Assembly: GCA_944384725.1 (NCBI GenBank)
Contig: CALWUJ010000019.1
Coordinates: forward strand, 1-34,936
Direction: 5' to 3'
Length of the DNA stretch: 34,936 nucleotides
DNA from: an uncultured Agathobaculum sp.
GTDB taxonomy: Bacteria > Bacillota > Clostridia > Oscillospirales > Butyricicoccaceae
The notes below the pieces were generated by a model. It worked only from the letters and a program-made list of their open reading frames with translations. It searched no databases and had not been told where the DNA came from. Made by a program: the position numbers and the translations under genes. Below are positions 5,361 through 14,488 of this stretch, one piece after another; position 1 is the first letter of the stretch, and every line of letters begins with the position of its first letter.

Positions 5361-6593
5361 TTAATTAAGGAAATCCTTGAGTTTCTTCGAGCGGGACGGA
5401 TGACGCAGCTTACGCAGCGCCTTTGCCTCGATCTGGCGAATGCGCTCGCGCGTAACGTTGAACTCCTTGCCGACCTCCTCGAGGGTACGGGTATGGCCGT
5501 CCTCAATGCCGAATCGCAGGCGCAGCACCTTTTCCTCACGCGGTGTCAGCGTCTTGAGCACTTCGACCAGCTGCTCCTTGAGCAACATGAAGGACGCCGC
5601 CTCTGCCGGTTCGGGCGCATCGTCATCCGGGATAAAGTCACCGAGGTGGGAATCCTCCTCCTCACCGATCGGAGTTTCCAGCGACACCGGTTCCTGCGCA
5701 ATCTTGAGGATATCACGCACGCGGTCAACCGGCATGCTCATTTCCTTGGCGATCTCCTCCGGACTGGGGTCATGACCCAGTTCCTGCAGCAGCTGGCGCG
5801 AAACACGGATAACCTTGTTGATCGTCTCTACCATGTGTACCGGAATGCGGATGGTACGCGCCTGATCGGCAATCGCACGCGTAATCGCCTGACGAATCCA
5901 CCAGGTCGCATAAGTCGAGAACTTGAAGCCCTTGGTCGAGTCGAATTTCTCAACCGCCTTGATCAGACCGAGGTTGCCCTCCTGAATCAAATCAAGGAAC
6001 AGCATGCCGCGGCCGACATAACGCTTGGCGATCGAAACGACCAGACGCAGGTTTGCTTCCGCCAGACGCTTTTTCGCCTTTTCACCGATTTTTACATCTC
6101 GATCCAGCAGGACGCGCTCATCAGCGGGGATAGCGTCGCCTTCCGCTGCAATGCGGGCTTCCGCCTCGTTGCCCTTCTGCATCTGCTCGGCCAGCGTCAC
6201 TTCTTCCTCGGGAGAAAGCAGATCGACCTTGCCGATCTCCTTGAGATACATGCGAACCGGATCGTCGATCGCAAAGGTTTCCGCCATAGCAGAGGTGTCA
6301 ATCAGCTCCTCTTCCGGAACCTCCTCCACATTATCCGGCTCAAACACCTCGCCATCATCGTCACCCAGCGCCTTTTCCAGCACGCCTTCGGTTTCGATCT
6401 CCACGCCCATGGTTTCGAGCGTTTCATACAGCTTATCAATATCGTCGCTTTCCATATCCAGCTGGCTCAGTGCATCCGCGATCTCCTTGAGCGTCAGCCG
6501 TCCATTCTTTTTGCCAAGCGCCAGCAGATCTCTGAGTACCTGCTGCTGGTCCACTGCATGCTCCGGTACGTTTGCCTTGCCCGTTGTCGTCAT
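5361..6593 (-). CDS. rpoD: Primary sigma factor SigA (RpoD)
   Basis: This 410-residue housekeeping sigma factor directs RNA polymerase to TTGACA/TATAAT promoters, many of which are visible in this window. Region 1.1 is acidic (about 1-105). Region 1.2 begins [11 protein letters not shown]. Region 2 carries [23 protein letters not shown] and the -10-recognition helix with [13 protein letters not shown]. Region 3 follows RIPVHM, and region 4.2 has TLEEVG...[18 protein letters not shown]. The start at 6593 has GGGAGGA seven bases upstream, and the ATG overlaps the dnaG stop by four bases (ATGA), so the two are translationally coupled as in the classic macromolecular-synthesis operon. Length is normal for Clostridia. 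Confidence 0.98.
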   Translation of the reverse strand: MTTTGKANVPEHAVDQQQVLRDLLALGKKNGRLTLKEIADALSQLDMESDDIDKLYETLETMGVEIETEGVLEKALGDDDGEVFEPDNVEEVPEEELIDTSAMAETFAIDDPVRMYLKEIGKVDLLSPEEEVTLAEQMQKGNEAEARIAAEGDAIPADERVLLDRDVKIGEKAKKRLAEANLRLVVSIAKRYVGRGMLFLDLIQEGNLGLIKAVEKFDSTKGFKFSTYATWWIRQAITRAIADQARTIRIPVHMVETINKVIRVSRQLLQELGHDPSPEEIAKEMSMPVDRVRDILKIAQEPVSLETPIGEEEDSHLGDFIPDDDAPEPAEAASFMLLKEQLVEVLKTLTPREEKVLRLRFGIEDGHTRTLEEVGKEFNVTRERIRQIEAKALRKLRHPSRSKKLKDFLN

Positions 6594-8356
6594 ATCGTTT
6601 GTCCTCCCGCGTTTTGTTTTTTTATTCGTCCAAAGGTCAGCAGCGGATCCTCTCCTGCTTCGGTAATCGTACCGTCTCTGACGCGCTGCATTCGTATCGT
6701 GTTTATGTATTCCTGCATTTCCTGCCGGTGTTCGCCGGGCGGGATGCCCTGATCGAGAATCGCAGAGAGCAAGCTCATTTCATTGCTTTCCAGCCAACCC
6801 TCAAACGACAGGATATCCACCATCTGCCCTTCCCGGTCGAGCGTGAGCACACGCTCATATATCTTACGCAGCACAGACGCAGAAAACCACGCCGGCGGCA
6901 ATTCTTTTTCCAATCCCGCTGCCAGTTTCTGATCGTAGAACAGCAGCCGCAATATATTTTCTTCCGCCTTGGCGGATTTGACATCCGCATAGGCAAGCGT
7001 GCGGTCCTTGGGCTGCGCCATGCCGACCGGCGAGCGAATCTCGCGCCGCTCGGCGGTTCGCTGCCGCTTGCGGCGGATGTTCAGCTCGCGCCGCACCTCA
7101 ACATTCATGGCTTCGGCGGTCACGCCTGCCATTTTGGCTGCGCGTCCCGCATATACCTCGCGCTCAATACCGCTTTCAATGCCGGCGAGCATACGCGCTG
7201 CATCCCGCAGGAACAACACGCGCGCTTCGTCATCCTCCAGATCGTATTTCGCTGCGATTTGCTCCAGCCGGTAAGCGTTGTGATCCTCGCTTCGTTCAAT
7301 GAGCGCACGGAAGGCATCCGCCCCCTTGGCCTTGATGAACTCATCCGGGTCTTTCGCGCCCGGAATTTTAAGCACCTTGACCTGCAAATCGCATTTTTTC
7401 AAAATATCGATGGCGCGCTGCGCTGCCGCCTGTCCCGCGCCGTCCGCATCATAGGAGATCACAATGCGTTCGGTGTGCCGTGCAATGATGCGCGCCTGCT
7501 CCTCGGTCAGCGAAGTGCCGAGCGAGGCCACCGCACAGTCAAATCCGGCCTGATGCAGCGCAATCACGTCCATATAACCTTCTGCAAGGATGAAATACCC
7601 GTTTTTCGTGGTCTTGGACAGGTTGAGCGCAAACAGATTGCGGCTTTTGTGGAAAATCGGCGTTTCAGGCGAGTTCAGATACTTTGGTTTGGAATCATCC
7701 AGCACACGCCCGCCGAACGCGATTACATTCCCGCGCACATCAATGATGGGAAACATCACGCGCCCGCGGAAGCGGTCGTACACGCGCCCCTTTTCGCTGC
7801 GGCTGAGCAGCCCTGCGTCCAGCATTTCCTCCCGCGTATAGCCTTTGGCGGTCATTGCGTCGAGCAATGCATGGAACGAGTCCGGTGCGTAGCCCAGCCC
7901 AAAGCGGTTCATGGTGCGCCGGTGCAAGCCGCGCCCGAGGAAATACTGCTGCGCCGCGCGGTTCTCCGGCTGCCACAGCGTGTCGTAATAAAACCGCGCC
8001 GCGTCTTTGCACAGCGCATACAGGCGTTCGCGGCGGCGCGCTGCCTGCCGGTCGGCCGCGTCCTGCTCCGGCACCTGCATACCCGCACGCGCTGCCAGAT
8101 AGCGCACCGCATCGGGAAATTCCAGCCCTTCGGCTTTCATGGTGAAAGTAATCACCCCGCCGCCCGCGCCGCAGCCGAAGCAGTGGAAAATCTGCTTATC
8201 GGGCGAAACCGAAAAGGACGGCGTTTTTTCATTATGGAAGGGGCACAGGCCGAAATAGTTTGCGCCGCTCTTTTTCAGCTGAACATATTGCGAAACAACA
8301 TCCACAATATCGTTCCGTGCGGATAATTCATCCAGAAAAACGCGGTCAAACGCCAT
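6590..8356 (-). CDS. dnaG: DNA primase DnaG
   Basis: This 588-residue primase makes the RNA primers for lagging-strand synthesis at the fork. The N-terminal zinc-binding domain has the CHC2 ligands C38, H41, C59 and C62 (CPFH...CFGC). The catalytic core includes the conserved [11 protein letters not shown] segment, and the TOPRIM fold has EGYMD (259-263) and DADGAGQ (303-309). The C-terminal part (about 430-588) is the DnaB helicase-binding region and is less conserved. AAAGGAGGTG precedes the ATG at good spacing. The gene overlaps rpoD by four bases and follows dgt after 33 bp, all in one leftward transcript. Confidence 0.98.
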   Translation of the reverse strand: MAFDRVFLDELSARNDIVDVVSQYVQLKKSGANYFGLCPFHNEKTPSFSVSPDKQIFHCFGCGAGGGVITFTMKAEGLEFPDAVRYLAARAGMQVPEQDAADRQAARRRERLYALCKDAARFYYDTLWQPENRAAQQYFLGRGLHRRTMNRFGLGYAPDSFHALLDAMTAKGYTREEMLDAGLLSRSEKGRVYDRFRGRVMFPIIDVRGNVIAFGGRVLDDSKPKYLNSPETPIFHKSRNLFALNLSKTTKNGYFILAEGYMDVIALHQAGFDCAVASLGTSLTEEQARIIARHTERIVISYDADGAGQAAAQRAIDILKKCDLQVKVLKIPGAKDPDEFIKAKGADAFRALIERSEDHNAYRLEQIAAKYDLEDDEARVLFLRDAARMLAGIESGIEREVYAGRAAKMAGVTAEAMNVEVRRELNIRRKRQRTAERREIRSPVGMAQPKDRTLAYADVKSAKAEENILRLLFYDQKLAAGLEKELPPAWFSASVLRKIYERVLTLDREGQMVDILSFEGWLESNEMSLLSAILDQGIPPGEHRQEMQEYINTIRMQRVRDGTITEAGEDPLLTFGRIKKQNAGGQTI

Positions 8357-8389
8357 TCGCCCACCTCCTTTGTAGGATAGCCGGATTTT

Positions 8390-9391
8390 TTATCCTTCAA
8401 TCTTATTCCAGCTTTTCGGAATAAATAATTTTTTGTAAACCGAGATTGAGTACCGGTCGGTCATGCACGCGATATAATCGCACACGACACGCTCAAGCGA
8501 TTCGCCGTGTGTCATCAGCACAAAATAATCCCCCGGCAGTTCATCCGGATGCGCCACAAAATATTCATACAGACCGCGCAGCATGGTCTTTGCACGCATT
8601 TCTTCGCGCTGGGCCTCTGCGCCATGATACACATGGGCAAACATAAACTTGCGCAGCTCCATCATATCATCATGCACCTGCTGATCCATGCCGATCTCCT
8701 GATGTGCCATACCGTATTCAATCATTGCCGTGACCATGGTATCAATGCGCTTGCCGTGGCTGTCGCCCAGACGACGGCGCAAATACTGCGGAATGTCTGT
8801 ACTTTTGATGACGCCGCCGCGCATCGCGTCGTCAATATCATGGTTGATATAGGCAATGCGGTCGGCATAGTGGATAATACGTCCCTCAGGCGTGTCCGCT
8901 TTTTTCGTGCCCGTGTGGCAAACAATACCATCCCGCACTTCCTGCGTCAAATTCAGATCTTCAATCAAATCGACCATACGCAGGCTTTGCTCGTTATGCC
9001 GGAAACCAAACGGACACACCTCTGCAAGCGCCCGCTCGCCCGCATGGCCGAACGGCGTATGCCCCAGATCATGTCCGAGCGCAATCGCTTCGGTCAAATC
9101 TTCATTCAGCCGCAGCGCACGCGCAACCGTGCGCGCAATCTGCGATACCTCTAATGTATGCGTCAGACGGGCACGATAGTGGTCGCCCTCTGGCGAAATA
9201 AATACCTGCGTTTTGTGGCTCAGCCGCCGAAACGCTTTGGAGTGAATAATACGGTCGCGGTCGCGTTGAAAGCAGGTACGATAGGCGCACGGCTCCATCC
9301 CGCGCTGCCGTCCCTGCGACTCATCCGCAAAGGTTGCCCACGGCGCAAGCGTCAGGTGCTCCCGCTGCTCCTGCTGTTCCCGGATCGTCAT
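8390..9391 (-). CDS. dgt: dGTPase-like HD phosphohydrolase
   Basis: This 333-residue HD-domain protein of the deoxyguanosinetriphosphate triphosphohydrolase family would split dNTPs to deoxynucleoside and triphosphate. Metal ligands are visible as H78 (RLTHTLEV), H107-D108 in GHDLGHTPFGHAGE, and a later Asp in HYADRIAYINHD. The N-terminal DRDRIIHSKAFRRLSHKTQVF segment is diagnostic. AGGAGGTG precedes the start. The family is commonly next to dnaG and rpoD in Firmicutes, as here, linking dNTP turnover with replication priming. Which nucleotide it prefers cannot be read from sequence. Confidence 0.93.
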   Translation of the reverse strand: MTIREQQEQREHLTLAPWATFADESQGRQRGMEPCAYRTCFQRDRDRIIHSKAFRRLSHKTQVFISPEGDHYRARLTHTLEVSQIARTVARALRLNEDLTEAIALGHDLGHTPFGHAGERALAEVCPFGFRHNEQSLRMVDLIEDLNLTQEVRDGIVCHTGTKKADTPEGRIIHYADRIAYINHDIDDAMRGGVIKSTDIPQYLRRRLGDSHGKRIDTMVTAMIEYGMAHQEIGMDQQVHDDMMELRKFMFAHVYHGAEAQREEMRAKTMLRGLYEYFVAHPDELPGDYFVLMTHGESLERVVCDYIACMTDRYSISVYKKLFIPKSWNKIEG

Positions 9392-9492
9392 ACAGTACGC
9401 ACCTCCTGCTTTTTGCCATCAAAAAATTCGTCTATTTGATTTATACCGACTCCATCGCCAAAATCCTTTTTTTCAGGGCAATTTTTTTCACT

Positions 9493-10128
9493 TTATTTTA
9501 CGCGCCTTCCCATAAAGCGCGTCTCCATCACCTCAGCATACACCTGCCCGGCGGTTGCCTCGGCCAGCGCCGCATTGAGTTGTTGTTCCCCACCTGCCGG
9601 TAAAGTTACCGTCAGCGTCACATCTGCGCCGAAATCGGTCTGTTCGACAGCGCAATCGTGATCGGGCAGCAGATGCAGCACCATTTCGTACAAATTATAG
9701 GGGCACGCAATCAGCGCAACCGAAAACAGGCTCATGCGCTGCACGCCCGCCGCAGCCACGGCGATCTGCGCGCCCTTGGTATAAGCGCGCACCAGCCCGC
9801 CGGTGCCGAGCAGCACGCCGCCGAAATAGCGCGTCACCACGCAAAGGCAGTTTTCCAACTGTTCGTGCCGCAGCACCTCCAAAATGGGCATACCGGCAGT
9901 GCCCTGTGGCTCGCCATCGTCCGAATAACGCATCACATTGCCCTCACGCAGGATATAGGCATAGCAGTTATGCGTTGCATCCCAATAGGTTTCGCGCATT
10001 TCCTTGATGCGCGAAACCGCTTCCTCCGCCGTCTCCACACGCCACAGCCGTCCGGTGAACTTGGAGCGTTTTTCTTCAAATTTATCCTCGCCATACGCGG
10101 CAAAGGGTACAAAATAGTCCTTTTCCAT
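9493..10128 (-). CDS. yigZ: YigZ / IMPACT family protein (UPF0029)
   Basis: This 211-residue protein has an N-terminal UPF0029 domain with the signature SKFTG, WDATHNCYAY, SDDGEPQGTAGMP and VVTRYFGGVLLGTGGLVRAY (about residues 20-120), then a smaller C-terminal ferredoxin-like domain. The family is related to eukaryotic IMPACT, a translation regulator; the bacterial role is unsettled and proteolysis or ribosome-linked functions have been proposed. It lies 36 bp after hflX and about 100 bp before dgt. GGGGAT precedes the ATG. The 101-bp gap to dgt holds no clear promoter. Confidence 0.93.
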   Translation of the reverse strand: MEKDYFVPFAAYGEDKFEEKRSKFTGRLWRVETAEEAVSRIKEMRETYWDATHNCYAYILREGNVMRYSDDGEPQGTAGMPILEVLRHEQLENCLCVVTRYFGGVLLGTGGLVRAYTKGAQIAVAAAGVQRMSLFSVALIACPYNLYEMVLHLLPDHDCAVEQTDFGADVTLTVTLPAGGEQQLNAALAEATAGQVYAEVMETRFMGRRVK

Positions 10129-10164
10129 TGCGTATCCCCGTTTTAATGCGCCTTCGTCTGCGCG

Positions 10165-11451
10165 TTATTCCTCAACCAGATAGTCCGCCACACGACCGTA
10201 AGTCTTATCGTCCACAATCGCTTCGACCAGCGTGCCTTCCGCAGCATAGTCAGTCGCCTCGATCTGCGCTTCCCGGTGCAGCATGTCGAGCACTGCGCCA
10301 TCCGCATATGGAATCAGCAGCTTGACGCGGTGCTTTCCTCGTCCGAGCGCGTGCTCAATGGCTGCGAGCAGTGCATCCACGCCTTCGCCGGTCTTTGCCG
10401 AAATGGCAACGCCCTCATCCGGCCGGAAGTACGGAATGACCTCCGGATCGCATTTGTCCGCCTTGTTGTAAACCATCAGGCGCGGGATTTCCTGCGCGCC
10501 CAGCTGCGCGATAACTCCCTCGACCGTCTCGGCCTGCATGCGCCAATCCTCGTCCGACACATCGACGACGTGCAGCAGCAAATCGGCATACGCCAGTTCC
10601 TCCAGCGTTGCCTTGAACGCACTGACCAGATGGTGCGGCAGCTTACGGATAAAGCCAACCGTGTCGCTCAGCAGGATTTCCTGCGTATCCGAAATACGCT
10701 TTTTGCGCGTGGTCGGGTCAAGCGTATCGAACAGACGGTCGTTCGCTTCGATGCCTGCGCCGGTCAGCTGGTTAAGCAGTGTGGACTTGCCCGCATTGGT
10801 ATAGCCCACGATAGCAACCATAGGCATCTCGGTTTTTTTGCGCTGGCGGCGCTGCACCGCGCGCACCTGCCGCACCTGCTCCAGTTCGGCTTTCAATTTA
10901 TCAATACGTTTACGGATGTGACGGCGGTCGGTTTCCAGCTGGGTTTCACCCGGGCCGCGCGTACCGATCGGACTTTTGCCGCCGCCCGCCGTCTGGCGCA
11001 CCAAATGCGTCCACATACCGGCAAGTCGCGGCAGGATATACTGGTACTGCGCCAGTTCGACCTGCAATTTGCCCTCACCCGTGCGGGCACGCTGGGCAAA
11101 AATATCCAAAATCAGCGCCGATCGGTCAAGCACGGTGCATTTGGTCAGCTCCTCGAGGTTACGCGTCTGCGACGGCGACAGCTCATTGTCGAACAGCACC
11201 AGCGTGGCCTCGTTCGCCTCAGCCAATTGCCGCACCTCTTCCGCCTTGCCCTCGCCAATGAACGTGCGCGCGTCCGGCGCGGGACGGCGCTGTAAGGTCA
11301 TCGCCACCGCCTCTGCGCCCGCCGTCTCAGCCAGCGCGCGCAATTCGTCCATCGTGCGCTCGTCCGCATCCTGCTGCGCAGTGAAGGACGGGCAGCTCAG
11401 CCCAACCAACACCGCGCGCTCTGCCTGCATTTTGTTTTCCAGTTCGGTCAT
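10165..11451 (-). CDS. hflX: Ribosome-associated GTPase HflX
   Basis: This 428-residue GTPase binds the 50S subunit and rescues or splits stalled ribosomes under stress (family knowledge). The N-terminal HflX domain carries FIGEGKAEE and FDNELSPSQTRNLEE, followed by a coiled-coil stretch (about 175-205). The G domain has GYTNAGKST (216-224, P-loop), DTVG (263-266) and NKAD (329-332). A glycine-rich linker, SPIGTRGPGETQLE, is typical. GGGGAGG precedes the ATG. It heads the hflX-yigZ-dgt-dnaG-rpoD leftward series. A GCCCGC/GCGGGC hairpin (11481-11498) lies just upstream. Confidence 0.97.
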   Translation of the reverse strand: MTELENKMQAERAVLVGLSCPSFTAQQDADERTMDELRALAETAGAEAVAMTLQRRPAPDARTFIGEGKAEEVRQLAEANEATLVLFDNELSPSQTRNLEELTKCTVLDRSALILDIFAQRARTGEGKLQVELAQYQYILPRLAGMWTHLVRQTAGGGKSPIGTRGPGETQLETDRRHIRKRIDKLKAELEQVRQVRAVQRRQRKKTEMPMVAIVGYTNAGKSTLLNQLTGAGIEANDRLFDTLDPTTRKKRISDTQEILLSDTVGFIRKLPHHLVSAFKATLEELAYADLLLHVVDVSDEDWRMQAETVEGVIAQLGAQEIPRLMVYNKADKCDPEVIPYFRPDEGVAISAKTGEGVDALLAAIEHALGRGKHRVKLLIPYADGAVLDMLHREAQIEATDYAAEGTLVEAIVDDKTYGRVADYLVEE

Positions 11452-11510
11452 TGTTTGGTTTCCTCCCCTCTCTGGGGCATGCCCGCATGTGTGCGGGCGG
11501 ATTTGAAAAC

Positions 11511-11558
11511 AGAAAAGCCACCGAAACGCGCTTCGTCAGCAACCGTTTCGATGGCTTT
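11511..11558 (-). terminator. rpmE terminator
   Basis: AAAGCCACCGAAACG (11514-11528) pairs with CGTTTCGATGGCTTT (11544-11558) with one mismatch, giving a long stem that ends on the minus strand in GGCTTTTCTGTTTTC. It starts four bases after the rpmE stop and separates rpmE from hflX. Confidence 0.8.
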
Positions 11559-11561
11559 CTC

Positions 11562-11765
11562 TTACTTGTCCAGATTGAAACGCTTCTTGAAGCGATCAAC
11601 ACGTCCGCCGGTGTCTACCAGCTTCTGCTTGCCCGTGAAGAAGGGGTGGCACTTGGAGCAAACGTCAACGACGATATTCTCCTTAGTGGAGCCGGTCTCA
11701 ATGACATTGCCGCAGGCACAGCGGATCGTGGTCTGCTTGTACTCGGGATGGATGCCCTGTTTCAT
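11562..11765 (-). CDS. rpmE: 50S ribosomal protein L31 (zinc-binding form)
   Basis: This 67-residue bL31 protein has all four zinc ligands (C16, C18, C36, C39: RCACG and VCSKCHPF), so it is the zinc-containing 'C+' paralogue, not the zinc-free form made under zinc limitation. The family core KQGIHPEYK and the tail [11 protein letters not shown] are intact. AGAGGTG precedes the ATG. It has its own promoter (11822-11850) and terminator and looks monocistronic. Confidence 0.98.
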   Translation of the reverse strand: MKQGIHPEYKQTTIRCACGNVIETGSTKENIVVDVCSKCHPFFTGKQKLVDTGGRVDRFKKRFNLDK

Positions 11766-11821
11766 GTTGTTTCACCTCTTTCCACGGGAAATCACAAAAT
11801 TTCTCTTGCAGTCGTAAGGAT

Positions 11822-11850
11822 ATGATACCATACAACGCGACAAAATGCAA
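11822..11850 (-). promoter_or_regulatory. rpmE promoter
   Basis: The minus strand has TTGCAT (11850-11845), 17 bp, then TATCAT (11827-11822), with TGG before the -10 (extended -10). It lies about 57 bp before the rpmE start. Confidence 0.7.
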
Positions 11851-11853
11851 GCA

Positions 11854-12312
11854 TTATTTTTCATATACCAATTTTTCTTCCGTCCAGTCCTTGAGCACCG
11901 GAATCATGGACGCTGCCAGCGCCTTTGCGCCCGCCAGATCATGCAGCAGATAATTGCCGCACTCGATGCGGCTCGCGCCGGGAATCTCGCCCTCGTAAGC
12001 CGAGACAAAGTCCATCGTCTCGCGCACGAGTTCAATCGCATCCGCTGGCGCCAGGTCGCGCACGAGGAAGTAAAAGCCGGTCTGGCAGCCCATCGGGCCG
12101 CAGTAAATGATATGATCGGCAAAACGCGAGTTGCGCGCATAGGTCGCGAACAGATGCTCGAACGTATGCCCCGCCGCAGGCTGGATGTAGGTGCCTGCAT
12201 TGGGGTAAACCATGCGAATGTCATAGGTTGTCACGTCCCCATCAATGCGGGAGGTGTACATACCCGGCTTTAATTTATCATGATTGACTTCAAAACTTGC
12301 AATGCGTTTCAT
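11854..12312 (-). CDS. luxS: S-ribosylhomocysteine lyase LuxS (AI-2 synthase)
   Basis: This 152-residue enzyme splits S-ribosylhomocysteine into homocysteine and DPD, the precursor of the autoinducer AI-2, within the activated methyl cycle. Metal ligands are H49 and H53 in HTFEH and C118 in ECGN; the catalytic C76 lies in CGPMGCQTGF. Length and motifs are normal and the gene looks intact. The ATG overlaps the stop of the upstream MATE gene by four bases (ATGA), so translation is coupled. No other methyl-cycle gene is nearby. Confidence 0.97.
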   Translation of the reverse strand: MKRIASFEVNHDKLKPGMYTSRIDGDVTTYDIRMVYPNAGTYIQPAAGHTFEHLFATYARNSRFADHIIYCGPMGCQTGFYFLVRDLAPADAIELVRETMDFVSAYEGEIPGASRIECGNYLLHDLAGAKALAASMIPVLKDWTEEKLVYEK

Positions 12313-13697
12313 GTGTTTTTCTCCTTTTCAACACCGATATATCGCAGTTCCGTACAATATTCACGCCACAACAGCACATAAGAAATGAAAAATGCAGCAA
12401 CTTCCGCAATCGGGAAAGAATACCAGATGGCATCCAGTCCCTTCCACTGTCCCAGCAGCCATGCGGCCGGCAAAATGATGACCAGCTGGCGGCAGACCGA
12501 TACGATCAAGCTGTTCATGCCACGGGCTGTCGCTTGGAACAGCGTCGAATTGATAATGCCGAACGCGGCGCCGATGAAGGACAGACTGATAATTCTGAGC
12601 GCCGGAACGCCCACTGCAATCATTTCCTGCAATGCTGCTTCATCCGTGCGGTCAACAAACATCATGAGCATCTGCTCCGCGAAGAGCTGGAACAGAATCA
12701 GGCCAATCACCATGATGACTACTGCCGCAGTCAACGTGATTTTATACGCACCAAACAGGCGTTTTTTGTTGCGTGCGCCGTAGTTGTAGCCCATAACCGG
12801 CAGCGCGCCTTGGTTCAAACCAAACACCGGCATGAATACGAAGGTTTGCAGCTTGAAATATACCGCCAGCACGTTGACCGCTGTTTGCGAAAAACCGATC
12901 AGAATGGCGTTCATCCCCGCCGTCATGACGGATACCACGCTCTGCATCACAATGCCGGGCAAGCCAACGCGGTAAATATCCTTGACAGTTTGGAGGCGCC
13001 ACTTAAATTCCCGCATCTTCACCTGCAAAATCTTCTGATGGACAAAAACGCCCCACAAGCCGATCAGCATGCCGAAGATCTGTCCGATGACGGTAGCCAG
13101 CGCCGCACCTTGCACGCCCATTTCAGGGAACGGGCCGATGCCGAAGATCATCAGCGGGTCCAGAATAATATTGATGATCGCACCCGCCAATCCCTGACAC
13201 ATCGGGATAATCATGTTACCGGTCGACTGCTGCAGCTTTTCACACATCATGGAAACCATGACGAAAATGCTCAGACCGACCGCAATGTGCGAATATTGGA
13301 TCGCCTGCACAGTGACATCCTCCACCGCACCGAATGCGCGAACGAATACCCCGGACAGACCAAAGCCCAGCACCAAAAATACGATGCCGCCGATCACAGC
13401 GAGCGCGATGCCGTGCTCTGCCGCTGAGTTTGCATGCAGACGGCGTTTTTCACCCAAACGGCGCGCAATCAGCGAGTTTACACCCACGCCGGTGCCGACG
13501 CCGATCGCTACGACCAGCGTTTGCAGCGGAAACACCAGCGAAACCGCCGCCAGTGCGCTCTGCGAATACTGTGCAACGAAAATGCTGTCCACAATGTTGT
13601 ACAGTGCGTTGATGATCATCGAGATCATCGCCGGCAGCGCCATGGAAAAAATCAGCGGTCCCATGCGCGCCGTGCCCATTTTGTTTTGTTCTTCCAA
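12309..13697 (-). CDS. MATE family multidrug/metabolite exporter
   Basis: This 462-residue inner-membrane protein is predicted to have about 12 transmembrane helices and two MatE halves, with MGPLIFSMALPAMISMI and NALYNIVDSIFVAQY at the N-terminus and MGYNYGARNKKR in the second half. MATE proteins export cationic compounds or metabolites using Na+ or H+ gradients; the substrate is unknown. The start appears to be a TTG at 13695-13697 with GGGGGA seven bases upstream. A G+C-rich hairpin lies in the leader. It is coupled to luxS through an ATGA overlap. Confidence 0.9.
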   Translation of the reverse strand: MEEQNKMGTARMGPLIFSMALPAMISMIINALYNIVDSIFVAQYSQSALAAVSLVFPLQTLVVAIGVGTGVGVNSLIARRLGEKRRLHANSAAEHGIALAVIGGIVFLVLGFGLSGVFVRAFGAVEDVTVQAIQYSHIAVGLSIFVMVSMMCEKLQQSTGNMIIPMCQGLAGAIINIILDPLMIFGIGPFPEMGVQGAALATVIGQIFGMLIGLWGVFVHQKILQVKMREFKWRLQTVKDIYRVGLPGIVMQSVVSVMTAGMNAILIGFSQTAVNVLAVYFKLQTFVFMPVFGLNQGALPVMGYNYGARNKKRLFGAYKITLTAAVVIMVIGLILFQLFAEQMLMMFVDRTDEAALQEMIAVGVPALRIISLSFIGAAFGIINSTLFQATARGMNSLIVSVCRQLVIILPAAWLLGQWKGLDAIWYSFPIAEVAAFFISYVLLWREYCTELRYIGVEKEKNT

Positions 13698-13808
13698 AAT
13701 TCATTCCCCCTGACCAAAACGAAGCCGCACCGGAACTTGTCCGGCGCAGCCATCTTTTTATCTCTTAATATAGTGTACGGGATATAATTCGAGATTGCAA
13801 GCCCTTTC

Positions 13809-14465
13809 TTACAGTTTTCCGCGCAATTCGTCATACGACTGCTCAACTATAAAATCACTGACCGAACGCAGTTCGTTTTCTCCCGCCGCATAGGCAGGCT
13901 CCACCATACCGCAAACGCGGAACCCTGCGCGTTTGGCTGTGGCGCATGCATAGGGCGCATCTTCAAACACGATGCACTCGGCAGGCAAAAGCCCCATTTT
14001 TTCCGCACTCTTCAAATAAATATCCGGCTGATACTTGGAAATGCCCACATCCTCGATGGTCAGCATAAAGTCAAAATACCCCATCATATTCCGGTCACGC
14101 AGCGCCTTTTCCGCATGGCGGCGCGCTGTCAGCGTCGCAATCGCCATTTTTACGCCACGGCGGCGCAGCTCATCCAAAAACGGGAGCACACCGTCCTTGG
14201 GTTTGGCGATGGTTTCATAGCGTGTGGTAATCAGTCTGTCCATGCCCTCCATCAGCCCGGGCGCACCACCGGGCAGCTCAGGATACCGGTCGGCAAAATA
14301 CTGCGCAACCTGCGGCTGCGAAAATCCTTCACAGGCCGCATATTCCTCGTCCGTAATCGTCAGCCCGAATCCCGCCAGATACCCCTGCGTCAGCCGCTTC
14401 CACACCGGCATAGAATCGAGCAACGTGCCGTCCATATCAAAAATCGCGCCCTTAAATTCGTGCAT
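13809..14465 (-). CDS. HAD-superfamily hydrolase, beta-phosphoglucomutase-like
   Basis: This 218-residue HAD subfamily IA protein has the nucleophile motif DMDGTLLDS (D10 and D12), a helical cap domain (about 15-85), motif II in AIATLTARRHAEKAL and motif IV in VFEDAPYACATAKRAG. Such enzymes are cytosolic sugar-phosphate phosphatases or mutases; the cap does not let me name the substrate. GGGAGGA precedes the ATG. It lies 23 bp after the CLC gene and is probably co-transcribed with it. Confidence 0.9.
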   Translation of the reverse strand: MHEFKGAIFDMDGTLLDSMPVWKRLTQGYLAGFGLTITDEEYAACEGFSQPQVAQYFADRYPELPGGAPGLMEGMDRLITTRYETIAKPKDGVLPFLDELRRRGVKMAIATLTARRHAEKALRDRNMMGYFDFMLTIEDVGISKYQPDIYLKSAEKMGLLPAECIVFEDAPYACATAKRAGFRVCGMVEPAYAAGENELRSVSDFIVEQSYDELRGKL

Positions 14466-14488
14466 GTTTTTTCCTCCCGGAAGCCATA

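Noticed and set aside
5235-6752. 505-codon open frame on the plus strand
   Set aside because: It lies opposite rpoD, whose motifs are unambiguous; the translation has no recognisable domains and reads through the terminator. It is a shadow frame.
6572-8326. 584-codon open frame on the plus strand
   Set aside because: Antisense to dnaG, with composition typical of mirrored GC-rich codons and no ribosome site.
13652-13846. 64-codon frame (MAAPDKFRCG...) in the MATE leader as a regulatory peptide
   Set aside because: It overlaps the MATE start in another frame, lacks a good ribosome site and is built from the GC-rich hairpin.
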